Below are positions 1 to 12,289 of a DNA stretch of 64,000 nucleotides, piece after piece (position 1 is the first letter of the stretch; each line of letters starts with the position of its first letter). The stretch spans positions 39,492 through 103,491 of the forward strand of contig JAXGGA010003398.1 in assembly GCA_038373865.1 (NCBI GenBank), in the 5' to 3' direction. This DNA comes from Uloborus plumipes (Eukaryota > Arthropoda > Arachnida > Araneae > Uloboridae). Under the pieces are notes generated by a model that worked only from the letters and a program-made list of their open reading frames with translations, was not told the origin of the DNA and did not search any database. Both the position numbers and the translations under genes were made by a program.

Positions 1-1418
1 GAGGGTTTTACTACTTTTTTGCTGATATTTTCACGTAGGAGGCTGACAGAACTACCACTGTCAATCAATGCATTGAAAACTTTGTTTCTGAGGGTTACTT
101 TCTTCGTACCGTATTTTTCTTCCGATTTTCCGGAGCAAAGTTGTATCTCGGTGGTCGGAGGTTTGCCGCTCTTCATGTTAAGGTTAGGTCGGTCCGGACA
201 TTCAACTCCATAATGGCCTTGATATCGGCAGTAACAGCATATCATTTTGTTCGGTAAATTGTTTTTCTCGGTGTGTGAGTCTCGATTAGAATAAAACGGT
301 TTTCTTTCGTACTTATATCCTTCGTTTCTTAAATGTTCTTGGTTCTTCGGTGAATTATTTCTTACTGCGTATGGTTCTCGATAAGCATGGAACGGTTTTC
401 TTTCGTACCTATATTCTTCGTTTCTGAAATTTTCGGAGTTTCGGTAAACATTCCCAGCATTATTAGCTTCTCTGTTTTCGAATTTTCGTCTTTCAGCAGA
501 ATTCGACGGTTTTGGCTTTAATGTTCTTTGTACGTCTTCATACTCTTCGAATTTCCTTGCTAACTCAATTGGTGAATTAATAGTTGCCCATTCATCAAGA
601 AAATGTTCTTTGAACTCGTACGGCGCTTTTCTCTTCATTTGGTCGGCTATAATTAATTCGCTGAGTTTCTCGAAAGTTTCTATCTTAAGGCCTGAAATCC
701 ATCCTTCGTAATAAGTCTTCAGTTCGTTGTAATAATCTGACCATGTGTGTTCGGTGACTTTTCGATGCGAAACAAATAGTTGGCGAAATTTTTCTGGAGA
801 CAATTTAAATCTTTTTAATAGCAGACTTTTTACGTGGTCGTAGTCATTGGCCTTTTCTGCGGGTTCTCGGGCGATCATGTGAGCTACGTCAATCGGAATC
901 AATCCTATAAGTCGTTGGACCTAGTCTTTCTTCGGCAGCAAAATTAATTCAGCATGTCTCTCGAACAGTGTTAAATTTAAGCTAATATCATCCTTCATAT
1001 TAAATTTGTGGAAAGCTTCGTGAACAAATTTAGCCGGCGGCGTTGCGATATTTTCTGTTTGATTATCTGCATTCAGTTGCTGTTGTGCTTGTATTCTTAA
1101 CTTTTCCAATTCGAGTTCCTTATTTTCTCGTATTCTTAATTTTTCAAGTTCGAACTCCCTTTCCTCCTGTATTCTTAATTTTTCTTCTTGGATTTTAAAT
1201 TTTTCGAGATCTTTTTCTTCTTGGATTCTTAATTTTTCGAGATCTTTTTCTTCTTGGATAGCGTCTAGCAGAGCCTTGACGTCTTCCTCTACATAGCCCT
1301 CTTGTTTGATAATTTTATCCTTTAGCTTTATTTTCGTGTCCTCTTCCTCTACGATAAGTCCTAACTCTTTCGACAGCTCTATTAAAGCGTCTTTTTTGAA
1401 ACGTAGTAAGTATGCCAT
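1..1418 (-). pseudogene. gag-protease of LTR retrotransposon, one in-frame amber, 3' truncated
   Basis: The frame opens with ATG at 1418 and reads 165 residues to a TAG at 921-923. It then continues open in the same frame for about 306 codons to position 1. The first part is a basic N-terminus followed by a charged coiled coil (about residues 55-110) built on repeats of the type E-E-K-D-L-E-K-L-R-I-Q. Past the stop come a helical gag capsid-like region, a charged linker, a zinc knuckle of perfect CX2CX4HX4C form (residues about 394-407, bases 198-239), and the protease motif I-D-S-G-S-S (D at about residue 453, bases 60-62). The uninterrupted frame on both sides of the TAG argues for one recent nonsense change, probably TGG to TAG, not long decay. 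Programmed readthrough is possible but unsupported. Gag would package element RNA; the protease would mature the polyprotein. Confidence 0.85.
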
Positions 1419-2137
1419 TTTTAACTAATGCGGATGTACTATTTTGTGGGGGAAAAAATTAACCTTAGAAATTTTTAATACTGACAGAATATGTAAATTT
1501 GTGAAAAATTACTAATACCTTATTTGACATACCCTGTATACCATACAATTATTGAATACTAAAAATAAAGAGTATAGATAAAAAGCACCGTGAAGCATAC
1601 AAATATAGCAATGATAAGAAATTAAAAATGCATACCGTGGATATTTTACCAAAAACATAACATGAAACAGCATAAATAAAAATAAACAATTCACTTCAAT
1701 TCGAAACGATATTTTCATCGGTGAGAAAGAAAATCTTATCATGAATATCAAAATTAGCCAACAACAAAAAAACAAAAACAAAATAGGCGCTGAAATGTTT
1801 TCACTCTTGCGGTTTTTTATTTTTCTTTTCTCGGGAGAGGTAAGCGGGGAAAAATTCAGCAGACGTCACGTGACGGCGTAGATAACGAAATTCTTTATAA
1901 TCACTTGAAAACGAAATTCTTTATGAACACACTTGAAGCACAATCTTGATGAACACACACTTTTGTTACGAAACGGTTTTGTTGTCGAAACGGCACACTT
2001 TTGTTTCGCATGCAGGCGGTGGAAATCGTCGATGATTCACTTGGAGCTTTACGGCTATTAGTAGGTAACTTTAATTTTTTTTTTTTCTTCGGCGAAGTCA
2101 CGGTGAATTAACGGTGTTTAGCGGTGAAACGGTGAAT

Positions 2138-2645
2138 GGCGTCGTAGCACTCCCGGGGGTCCGGATATAGTTGCACACACAGCGGGGAATTCGGCGATTT
2201 TTTCTTTCGATATCAACAGGTGAAGAACACATTACGCAGCAGCACTCCCAGGGGTCGGGACATCGTTGTAGGCGGAGATATCGGCGATACACTTTTTCTT
2301 TCGATATTAACCAGTGAAGAACATATGGCGTTGTAGCATTCCCAAGGGTCGGGACATCGTTGTAGGCGGAGAAATCGGCAATACTTTTTCTTTCGATATT
2401 AACCAGTGAAGAACATATGGCGTTGTAGCATTCCCAAGGGTCGGGACGTCGTTGTAGGCGGAGAAATCGGCGATACACTTTTTCTTTCGATATTAACCAG
2501 TGAAGAACATATGGCGTTGTAGCATTCCCAAGGGTCGGGACATCGTTGTAGGCGGAGAAATCGGCAATACTTTTTCTTCCGATATTAACTGGTGAAGAAC
2601 ATATGGCGTTGTAGTTCCCAAGGGTCGGGACATCGTTGTAGGCGC
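2138..2645. repeat. tandem array, about six ~93-bp units, in retrotransposon leader
   Basis: Units begin near 2138, 2237, 2327, 2420, 2513 and 2603. They share the cores gggtcgggacatcgttgtag and tttcgatattaaccagtgaa. The central units are nearly identical, while the first and last are diverged or shortened. The array lies between the LTR and gag, so it belongs to the untranslated leader. Open frames across it are a by-product of the repeat length. Confidence 0.9.
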
Positions 2646-2757
2646 ATCATATTCCCGAGGCCAGGCCGCCACGTTGTAGACGCATCATGTTGCTGAGGCC
2701 GGGCCCCCACGTTGTAGACGCATCATGTTGCTGAGGCCGGGCTCCCACGTTGTAGGG
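2645..2757. repeat. three ~38-bp GC-rich tandem units next to the LTR
   Basis: Three consecutive units read catcatgttgctgaggccgg plus cccacgttgtagac, with small differences. They lie on the gag side of the putative LTR and may include or replace the primer-binding region. No tRNA complement could be assigned. Confidence 0.8.
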
Positions 2758-2798
2758 TCGGTTCGTGTCTAGGGTGTCCGCCCGCCGGTTCCCAGCAA

Positions 2799-3002
2799 TG
2801 ATGAGAGCGTCGTCAACATCACAGAACATTTATTACTCCACATAACACATAGTACAGTTGTAACACATAGTAACAGGCACGTACGCTTACGCGTCGAGGA
2901 ACAAAACGGAAGCGTGCTTCTACATCCACTGTCGGTGTCTCACTCTTATGCTCGCTAGAGGGCGGCGTTACGCGCGCTCTCTTAAGTGTTGCCACTCATT
3001 CC

Positions 3003-3006
<4 letters not shown>
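2799..3006 (-). repeat. putative 5' LTR, about 208 bp
   Basis: Read on the minus strand it starts TGTAGGAATGAGTGGCAACA at 3006, contains an AATAAA polyadenylation signal near 2830, and can end in CA at 2799-2800, followed by a GC-rich stretch. Boundaries are inferred from TG...CA ends and position upstream of gag. The partner LTR is outside the window. Confidence 0.55.

Positions 3007-3084
<78 letters not shown>
3006..3084. repeat. (TA)n microsatellite
   Basis: About 79 bp of uninterrupted AT dinucleotide immediately outside the putative 5' LTR of the retrotransposon. Apparent reading frames of alternating I and Y across it are not genes. Confidence 0.97.
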
Positions 3085-3087
<3 letters not shown>

Positions 3088-4682
3088 TTTTTTCAATTAC
3101 CCTGTATACTCTCTCTCTTTCTACGTGAATCTCTTTTAGCTGCTTTTGTGGCTGGGTGGTTAACCTTTTTGCACAATTCGCGTATTAAACAATTCACTGT
3201 TTCAAGCCACAATTGCCGCCTTCGATGGCTGTAGTAAATTTTACAGCGGTGCAAATTATTATTTTTTTAATCAACATTTATATCAATGCAAAAATGTAAC
3301 ATATTTTCGATCTCTATGTCTTCACACACTTTTATCAACACTTTCTACGTTTATTAGTTTGCACATACTAGCTATCTACCTCTCTGTCTACTTATATCTA
3401 TATCAACATTTCTCAATAAACGTTATAGGGTAGAATTGACTTTTAATGCTCTTGAGCCAAAGGAAACAACAACAATAACAACAACAATTGAACCAATCAA
3501 ACAATTAAAGTGAAAAGCGTAGACCATTTTACCATTGTTGCATTGTTCAAGACACCTAACTTGAGCAGAATTGATGGGAAATAGTTCATTCTTATGTCTT
3601 AACAATTAAAAAGGCTGTTAGTTTAATTGTTACATTTTAAAAAATACATGAGCACAGCAATTAGATCTTGCTTGATTAGATAAAAGTGATACAAATCATA
3701 TACATTTTTCTCTAATTAATTTAACGAAGATATGGCTTCAAGGAGCGCGCCGTCGTCAAAAACTACATATCGGTAATAACTTTTACGTTTATATGCTTTA
3801 CCGTTTTCTGGGCAATCGCTCCACACACAAGAACACAAGAATCTTAATTTATTGTGTGCGGGTGTATTAGTTATTACTTTTTTTGTTCAACAATTCATTT
3901 ACATAGTATTTAACACCTAATATAAGTGCGGTAAATATTTCAGGCGTTACTCTTTAGTTAGAAATAATATTCAGCGTAACTCAAACATAAGCTATTAAAA
4001 TATAAAAGACCAATTTCTTAAGCTAAAATTATTCATCTTGTTGAATTTCCACTAATATATTCTTCATACTTAGGAAAATGAATTGAAGGTAATGGAGAAG
4101 ACAGCCGATTACTTAATATAGGCCTGAACTCTACAGCAAATTTCAAGTGATTTTCACTTTAACATAATATTTCGCTCATTTTTGCACATATGTTCGTTTG
4201 ACAGCTGCTCAAGTTTAGTTGGAATGGCGTTAAATGAGCTTCTGACTTAATGATCATCAATTTAATGCTTCTAACTTCCTTTAAAGATGTTGCATATTTT
4301 GAATGAGTATTGAATAAACTTGGAGAATGCATATATCTTACGAGGTGTTATAGTTGGAAAATAACCACTTAACATTGATCTACGCTTTTTAGTCTTGCAC
4401 ATACATGTAAGATATTTTTTTAATTTAATGACTTGCTTTATATTCTGAAGAAAATATAAAGAAGACTATCTAGAGAAAATTACTTGTGAAATATAGGAAA
4501 AAATGCGGTAGAAATAAAATGTGTAATGAGTGCAGCTTTTTGCTATGAATCGTTACTAAATGGTTTTTAATAACAATCAACATATGTGAAGGTACGATAA
4601 TAACTATTTCTAATATAATAGTGAATTAGAAATGTTCTTATTTTTTTTAATTTATTGTTGGTATTGATGAATTAATCAAGAA

Positions 4683-4714
<32 letters not shown>

Positions 4715-7700
4715 CAAAAAACAAAAAATCTTCCTCCTTCTGCGGGTTAACGAAGAAATATCATTTATTTTAGTGAACATAGTTTGTGAGCATAGAGTCA
4801 AAAAAAGATGCTATAGATATCCTTACAATTGTTATATATATAACCAGATTTTACCTACATGTTATACATCGCCAGCTTGGTGATGCCATTCAGAGGCAAC
4901 AGTTTCGTCTTTAGGACACATCAGTCTGGCTTCTGCAGTAACCGAGCTCCAAATAAAGCATGCTGAAGCTTAATGCAAAAAAAAAAAAAAATGCTGAAGC
5001 TTATGGTTAAAGGCAAAAAACCTTTGAACATAATCGAGCAGGCGGTATATCGCATGTAGTTCTGGGTCAGCCCTTGCTTATGTGCGGTATTTCACTCCTC
5101 AACGTTTTTTTTTTTTTTTAGTTTTCTTGTGTTGAAATGTGAGTTTCCTTCCACTTTATGCTGATAGCCAAATAATTAGTTTCAAATAATTATTTCACGT
5201 TGGAAACTTATTTGTAGTAGGAGCAACCCCCCCATACCTCCCCTCCCCCGCCCCTCCAAATGAATGCCTTTGTATTCTGTTTTAGAAATTGTAAGGTGAT
5301 GAAGAAAAATACCACATCTGCTTATGAGAAAATGTACGTTTGTGCATCATCATTTCTTATGGGTCATATTGACCCCCACCAAGGTTCTAAGTATAAGTAC
5401 TGAAAATCGAAAAATTATTGATGTCAAGCGTTCTTAAATTTGCCAGACTGTCTTCGCCTTAAATCCATAAATTATTAAAAGTCAAAAAAGGAACTGTTTC
5501 TACAATCCATGCTTTTCACGTGGGGGTAAATTCAACTTCGTTTTGGGTAAAATTGACCCCTTCCGCGGTTTTAGTGTTCAAAATGTATTCTATTACTATC
5601 AACTAGCATTTATTACAGCGTTCAATACGTGTTTCTTTTTCTTTTTTTTTTTTGAAAAACGGAGTTAAAACGACTAAATTTTTACTTGTTACTGAATTTA
5701 ACTTGTTTTTATGAGTCAGAAGTGAAGCTACACAAAAAATGTTCTACTTTCCTTTGATAAAAAAGCGATAACAGTACAAAAGAATTTAGCATTCAAGAAA
5801 TATACTTTTCAAATCACGCAAATAAAATCAACTTATCTCTTATTTAAAAAAAAAAAAAAAGAAAAGGAAATAAAACAGATCAATCCACTGCTTTAATCTA
5901 TGACTTTATTTCTCAAAAACGCCGACATATTGAAATATTATGTAATTCATACCTTTTAAAGGACTTGTATTTTGGCAGCATATTTCCAACTCGATAAATA
6001 AAATTCATAGGTACTTCCCCCGATACAAAGTCCTGAAAAATGAAAGCATTATTCTTCCTCTCCTGACTTTTAGATTATATTTTTCTTTTTAAACGGCGAG
6101 ATTGTTTTTATTTTATTTTTAGGCTTTTTCTTATACAACACTTTTTAAACACTTATTGAAAATATCTGAGCGAAGTATTTTCCAGAGTGTGAATGTATTA
6201 TAATTGACGAGGGCTTTAGAAATTTGTAAAGAGGCTTTTCAAGCAAAAAAAATACATGAAGCAAGTTTGGGATTTGAAAAAAAAAAAAGAAGTTTACACT
6301 TTGTTATTTCTTTTACTAAATACTTATTCAGATCCGCATGTTCATAAAACATATAAAGAAAGCTGAAGACTTCTCTCATGTTATAACAAAAAAGATCACC
6401 ATTTAGCTGTACCTACGTCTTACCGTTTGTAAGGTATGTGAGATACACAAACGAAACTGGGGGTGTTTGATCCACTTCTTAAATACATTCTTCTTCTTTT
6501 TTTTTCTTTTATGACCGATAACAATTTTCCCAATTGACACACACACATTATCTGTTTTTTTCAATTTGTCTCAGAGAAAAAAATGAAGAAACATATCATG
6601 TGTATAATTGTATTTGTCTCTGACTATACTCGGTTACTTTTAAATAGGCGTATCAATTTTATAAATTTTGAATCATCTCCATGGAAACCTCACGAAAGAC
6701 AACAGCTCCACTTTTTTTTATACACTGCTGTTGAGACATTTAATTAATTTATGAATTAGGCTTACGCTTTTATTTATATCATCATATCTCAGTTATTTCT
6801 AATTGTTTTCTAACAAATCTACAGCTAAATAGTTTGTTTCAGCAAGACCTACCATCATGGGTAAGCGTTATAGAAATACTTCACATTATATTTATTAACG
6901 TTGATTGAATAATAGTTAGAGAACAAAGCAATTTTAATCGTTTACATTAAACCATTGTTGCTAAAGCTCAGTGGGAAAAAAGTCCATAGCACCGCAACTA
7001 TGACAACCATCAGGGGAAAAGTGCGGACAGGGGGAAATTAATTTCACTTTCGGCCTCCTCCTCCCGTTACTTTGCAGTTACATTCTACAGCATTAGTTTT
7101 TATTTAAGTTGTGCATTAACTTTTTAATATTATTTTTTCAATATTGTCCAGTCTGGACTAAACCTCCATAAATTGAGGGAGATTTAAATCTTCATAAGGC
7201 ATACTTTAAATACAGAGAGTAAAAGTCGCAAAAATGATGCTGAAAGAAGTGCATGTCTAATTAGATACTATTCCAAGGTACCGGCAATAGTTACTTCTAT
7301 GTAACTGCCATGAATTTTACAACGGGTTTAGTTTAAATCAGTAAATGATATGTTTGCTAGAAACGTTACAATCAAATTTATTTTTAGAGAAACTCTTTTC
7401 GTGCATCTAATGACATTTTTTTTTCCATTTTTTAAATGTATTTATTTATTTATTTATTTATTTTTTATTATTTTTTTTTGTGTGTGTATCATTTCATTCC
7501 ATGTAGGCCAAAAATTTCCAGTGTCGTAATTTTATGGGGAATACAAAATTATTTCTAAATTTAATAACCTAACTACCTTATCTTCACATACCTTTTTAAA
7601 TACCTTTTTACACATAAAAATTTTCCTTTTACAAACTAATAAATAATTTAGAATATGTGATCTCTTTTAATGGATGATAATTCGTCGGAGCTGACATTTA

Positions 7701-8909
7701 GTAAAAAATTAATTATAATTGATTTAGTATTTATAAGATCATTTTCTATACCGTAAACAGGCTCCAATGATTTTTTCCCATTTCTTTTGTTTTAAGTTAT
7801 CTTCTTCTCATTAAATAATCTTTTGAAACTTAAATTAATTATTTATTAAAAGTGATACTTACGCTAAAAATGGCATCTAAAATCACGTTGATAAACATAA
7901 ATACGCAAGCCATGCATTTGAATTTTATTTTTGTTTTATAGAGTTAGCAAGGAATTAATATGCAATAAACTCTAATATTGCTTTCAAAATTTCCCTTTCT
8001 ATTATAGAGGCATTTTTTAAGGAAAGAGAATTTATGTTAGTTAAAAGGCGCAAACTCTACCTATGCAAAAAGTGGCAAATTTATAGAAAAGCTCGGGAAA
8101 AGTAAAATATATATTCCGTCGACACATCACGTTTACGTAAAATTAGAAGACATCAGTAAATAAATATAAAATAAATGACTTGGAAGGAGAAAAAAACTGA
8201 AAATTCTGACTTTTAAAACAGTGACTGGTTTGAATTTTTCTTCTTTGATCCTTGTAACGTGTCCAGGGTTTTAACAAATTATCAAGGGATACGATAAATT
8301 GCTGAATTCGGCTTACACGGAAAATTGCCTACGTTTTGTTGATCCTGAAGTTGTAAGAAAACTGCCAACGTAGTCTACGCGCATTAACTGCTAAGAAAGG
8401 TTAACTATTCTATTACTCATGAGTTTCAAAATTTAATAGATTTTTTTTTCTCTAAAAACACTTGAAAAATGTGTTCAACTTAAGAAAGACGTTTAGTATT
8501 CAATTACAGAAGGCAGTACAAATGCTTTGGAGCAAACATGTGCATTCCTGTGGGAAATACAGTTATCTTTTTTTTTTTTAATTTCCAATGGTTAGTAGTG
8601 CGAAAAATATGCCACTTGTGCAGCAAAGAGCCCATAAAACATTTTACGTGAGTTGATTATTTTCTTAAGATTCAGAAATTCAGTTGAACTTTCAGCGTTT
8701 CAGAGTATTAATAGTGCTTCGGGTTTAGTCGTACCTTCACACCAGCAACATGCACAAATCCATCTTTTTAAAGTGCAAAACAACTTTTTAGAAAGTTAAT
8801 ACTTCATATTTTAATACTAAATGGTTAATTGCAATTAGATAAAATGCAAATAAAACCCAAAGTTTGGGAAACATATTACAATATGAGTAAAAATGCGTGT
8901 ACCGATATA
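3085..8909. other. AT-rich intergenic DNA without recognised gene
   Basis: I see no coding region. The stretch holds homopolymers (A-rich at 4689-4725, T-rich at 5106-5119 and 7418-7480), a C-rich stretch at 5228-5260, a tiny poly-A insertion at 4973-4990, and palindromic gggt(c/a)a(t/a)attgacccc motifs at 5361 and 5545. Confidence 0.6.
4960..5003 (+). repeat. poly-A insertion flanked by a 13-bp direct repeat
   Basis: The 13-mer atgctgaagctta occurs at 4960-4972 and again at 4991-5003. Between them are only 18 bases, ATGC followed by 14 A. This is the footprint expected of an extremely 5'-truncated retroposed transcript with its target-site duplication. Confidence 0.6.
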
Positions 8910-10213
8910 CAGGGTGCGGCAAAAAAACTCGGATAAAGTTTGTCACGTCGTGACACCAGCACGTTTTACCGTTTTCAGTGAATTCTTTTTTAAAAATATT
9001 CTATATGTTTACCTGCATTGAGGAGTGCAGTGTCGATTTTGTATTCATCATTGCTGTTTGGTTTGCAGAATGGGGACAAAAAGATGCGTTGCTATTTTTT
9101 TACTGTTTCGAGCTGGTAAACGTCATTTCGTTTGCTCAAAATTCCCCGACAATCTGTTTCTGATGCAATTAGCCTGTACAAAGAGCTTGGTCATAAGGAG
9201 TGGAGGTCATAAGGTCCAGGAAGTGGAAAAAAACGGACCTTGAGCATATTTTACAATCGTAGCCTCATCAAGAAGTGAGTGCGGCGAAATTCGAGGGTCT
9301 ACATTAAAAAAATCGCTCGTGAGATCAAATCAGCGACAGATCAGTTTGGCGAATAACTAAACAAGAACTCAAACTGAAGCCGCACAAGCTCCAAAATGTG
9401 CAACTTCTTCCTGAAGAGAACAAGCGCGTGAGACTTCAAACTTGTCGCCAGCTCAAACAGTGGGCCGCAGGTGATCGGCGAAAACGCACCCTCTTCACAG
9501 ATGAGAAGCTGTTCACTGTCGAACAGTTGCATAACCACCAAAATGACAGAATCTGGTTCACTGAAGCTCCTGGCACATCGGCCATTGTCGAACACCACCA
9601 AAATCCACAATCGGTATTTCTCTGGGGAGGAATTTGATTTTGTGGAGGTTTTTGAGGAATTTCCTCTTGATTTTGTGGATTAAGGGGTCAAAATCAACCA
9701 AGAAGTGTATCGCCCCAACATTCTTTAGGCCGCCGTACTTCTGTGAGCCCAGCAGAACTTTGGTGATGAAGATTGGATGTTCAAGAAGGACTCAGCACCG
9801 TCTCACAGGACAAAAACGACTCAGATCTTGTGCCGGACCCATTTTTCAGACTTCATATCCTCTACGGAATGGCCCCCTACTGGACGGATCTGAATCCCAT
9901 GAATTACAGTGTGTGGTCCATTTTGAAAGCTAGGGTCCGTGCTAAGCCCCGCAAAAGCTTGGAGTCGCTGAAGCTGTCGCTTCTTTGAGAATGATACCAA
10001 TTGTCGCTGGAGGAGCTGCGGCCCATCGCTGAAAATTTCAAGTTACGTTTGGATCTATGTATCACCGCTGGAGAAAGCCACTTCGAAACCGGTTGAGTAT
10101 ATTGTTGTAAGGAGTCCATGTTAACATTATTAACTGTTGTTTTTTTCCAAAATCCTTTTATTTAATGAAATTATCACAATAAATCTTTGTCCGGGTTTTT
10201 CTGCCGCACCCTG
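8910..10213 (+). mobile_element. mariner-like DNA transposon, inactivated
   Basis: Inverted termini start cagggtgcggcaaaaaaact on the left, with cagggtgcggcagaaaaacc as the reverse complement of the right end, and continue imperfectly for about 28 bp. Each is flanked by TA, the Tc1/mariner target. The 1304-bp length is normal for one transposase gene with short UTRs. The interior is a broken mariner-type transposase in the plus direction. Confidence 0.92.
9070..10096 (+). pseudogene. mariner-family transposase, frameshifted
   Basis: Fragments in different frames add up to a mariner transposase. There is an N-terminal start M-G-T-K-R-C-V-A-I-F with helix-turn-helix remains near 9070-9250. The catalytic core has T-L-F-T-D-E-K-L-F-T-V-E-Q near 9490-9530 (first catalytic Asp). 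A K-K-D-S-A-P-S-H block near 9783-9806 holds the second Asp, and L-N-P-M-N-Y-S-V-W near 9889-9915 is the third site, where family members carry D and this copy has N. The distance between the second and third sites is 110 bases, one short of 37 codons, which suggests a DD37D ancestor (maT-like) with a one-base deletion. The C-terminus G-E-S-H-F-E-T-G is mariner-like. Several stops and frameshifts make it nonfunctional. Confidence 0.88.
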
Positions 10214-12289
10214 TATATAGCAGTAAATGTAACCGATAAAAGACGATGGTTTCTATTTATGAGAAAATCACACTTTGCTTCAAGTATTTTTTTCATGATA
10301 GTAACTTGTAAATATAATGTGTTGAATAATGTCAAAACATCCTGAAAACTTTCGACAATTAAAATTTTATAATACCACTTTTTGTATAGAATACATCTTC
10401 GGATTGTACATCTACAATTGTACTACTACAGATACATCTACAATTTTAAACTGATAAAGAAATTAACCTTTTGTTTGCGATTTTGACGCAATATACCACT
10501 TAAAAATTACTAATTATAGTTTAAATTTATAAATTTATCAAAGTATTTGAAAGAGTAAAAAATATGTCCAATAAAAAATCAAAACTGTGTTTGACAAGTT
10601 TGTGTTTTAATTTTAATTTTTATTTTTATTTTATTTCTTTATTTTTTTAATTTTAAAAGACAGCTTTCATGAGTACCATGAGTTTCCTGGAGTCTAATTA
10701 TTCTTAAATGTCTAAAGCGTCAAGATACAGCTGCATATTACGGAAAACAATCTTTGGTTTGACAAGAAAAACTGAGATGATATGGAATTGAAGTACGAGA
10801 TTTAATGTATTTTCGTATAAGTAACTCCAAAATAATAAGTTTATTCTTCCGTAGTTTCAAGTCAAGTTTTGTCTGTCTGAGTTTTTTTTAAGTCCATGTA
10901 TGTTTTATGCAAATATATCACATGAATAATGTATGCAATTCTATGCAATGCGCTTTTCAATATCTGATTTTCTTGGAGTGCGGAATAAATAGAAAAGTTC
11001 TAAGAAATATGAAATACTTTACAAGTAGTGCACACATAAATATTTACTTACATTGAAATATTTCATTAAATCATCAATGCAATTTTAAGTGGTTATTTAA
11101 AAGTACCTCAAAATGCATTTGCTGTAACAATTACCCATTTGCTTTAAATATTTATTGTCGGGGGCAGTTAAAGACAAACAATAGTTTTATAACACAGCAC
11201 AATTCATAATTCAATATCAAACCAGAAACATCAAAATAGAAAAAGCAATAAAGAAAACTTAATTTTGTAAAGTGCATGGTTTTAAAAGTGGTTTACATAA
11301 TGATAAATATAGGCGATAATATTTACGTAGAATAATTGAATATACGATTTGAAACTAAGAGCCAGATAAGAAACTTAAAGATGCACAAATATACAGGTTG
11401 TGCATCTTTAATAGTGGATTTAAACTTCACATCAATCGCACAAAGGTATTTTTTTCTACAGTTAAACATTATTTTTTTTCAACACAAAACGTACTAAACC
11501 ACATTTGATAACTTCAAAAACATCATAAACTATCCCATACTTACTTCAATGGAATGGAGAAAATTTTCAGCTAAGGGCACTGGAGAGTAGTTTTTTTTTT
11601 TTTTCTGTCACAAATTTTGTGCACAGATATGCAGTATATGACGCATTGTATCATTTCCTCTACCCGAATACGAACACTATATTTCAAATAATGCCAATCA
11701 GAGTTTTACTGGGCGACATTCTCCTTTTTTTCAGTTAGCTATTGACAGGATAAACTGACGGGCACAGCGACATATTTCTTTTCAAGAATTGAATAAATAC
11801 CTTTGCATTTGAAAAATTAAATAGAAATAATCAATGTTTTGTGAAAGTCTGAAAAACTCTGCATATTTCAGCTACTAAAGCGTTTTCCTATTTAATACAT
11901 TTCTTTTGGAATTTGTCAACCACATAAACTATCCTTCGCAGAACAATAAAAATGTTCAGCTACCGTAAGCCACGGAAAAAAAAGTAAAATAAAGAAAAAT
12001 CATTTTTAAAAATCTATCAAAAAAAAAAAAAAACGAAAAGTCATTGATTGTTTACAGGTAACGTTCGATGTTTCACAGGTTTTGAGCAATTTCATGGGCA
12101 AAAAAAAAAAAATGTATGTTTATGAATTGTGAAAAACATTTGTAGCCGCTAGTAAGATATGTTCATCTATTCGAGTACCGGATTTGATTAGGTTCTGTTA
12201 CAGCACCATCCACATTTACTGAGTCCCAAAAGTAGGAAAAACGGTATAAAGATATTATAATGGTACACAAATGCTATTACTACTAATAA
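10214..12289. other. AT-rich intergenic DNA without recognised gene
   Basis: No supported gene. It contains homopolymers at 11590-11604, 12019-12033 and 12100-12111, and one perfect hairpin at 11376-11410. Confidence 0.6.
11376..11410. repeat. perfect 13-bp inverted repeat, 9-nt loop
   Basis: The arm taaagatgcacaa (11376-11388) and its exact reverse complement (11398-11410) flank a 9-nt loop. It is too short to be a typical animal microRNA precursor. It could be a small palindrome left by a mobile element. Confidence 0.7.

Larger units (their letters stand above)
1..3006 (-). mobile_element. Gypsy-type LTR retrotransposon, 5' portion, truncated by window edge
   Basis: On the minus strand the order is 5' LTR (about 3006-2799), a leader of roughly 1.4 kb with two tandem-repeat arrays, then gag (from 1418) running into a retropepsin-like protease at the left edge. 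Gag followed in the same frame by a CCHC knuckle and a D-S-G protease motif is the classic Ty3/Gypsy-like order. Reverse transcriptase, RNase H, integrase and the 3' LTR would lie outside the window, so the clade cannot be fixed. One premature amber codon in gag suggests this copy is not autonomous. The upstream LTR edge directly abuts a (TA)n tract, which hides any target duplication. Confidence 0.85.

Noticed and set aside
2098..2478. 126-residue minus-strand frame with internal repeats
   Set aside because: It translates the ~93-bp leader array, in which most units have a length divisible by three; there is no domain and it lies outside gag.
6540..6560. Possible CRISPR-like or spacer-repeat array anywhere in the window
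   Set aside because: No regularly spaced repeats with unique spacers; the sequence is eukaryotic and its repeats are microsatellites and transposons.
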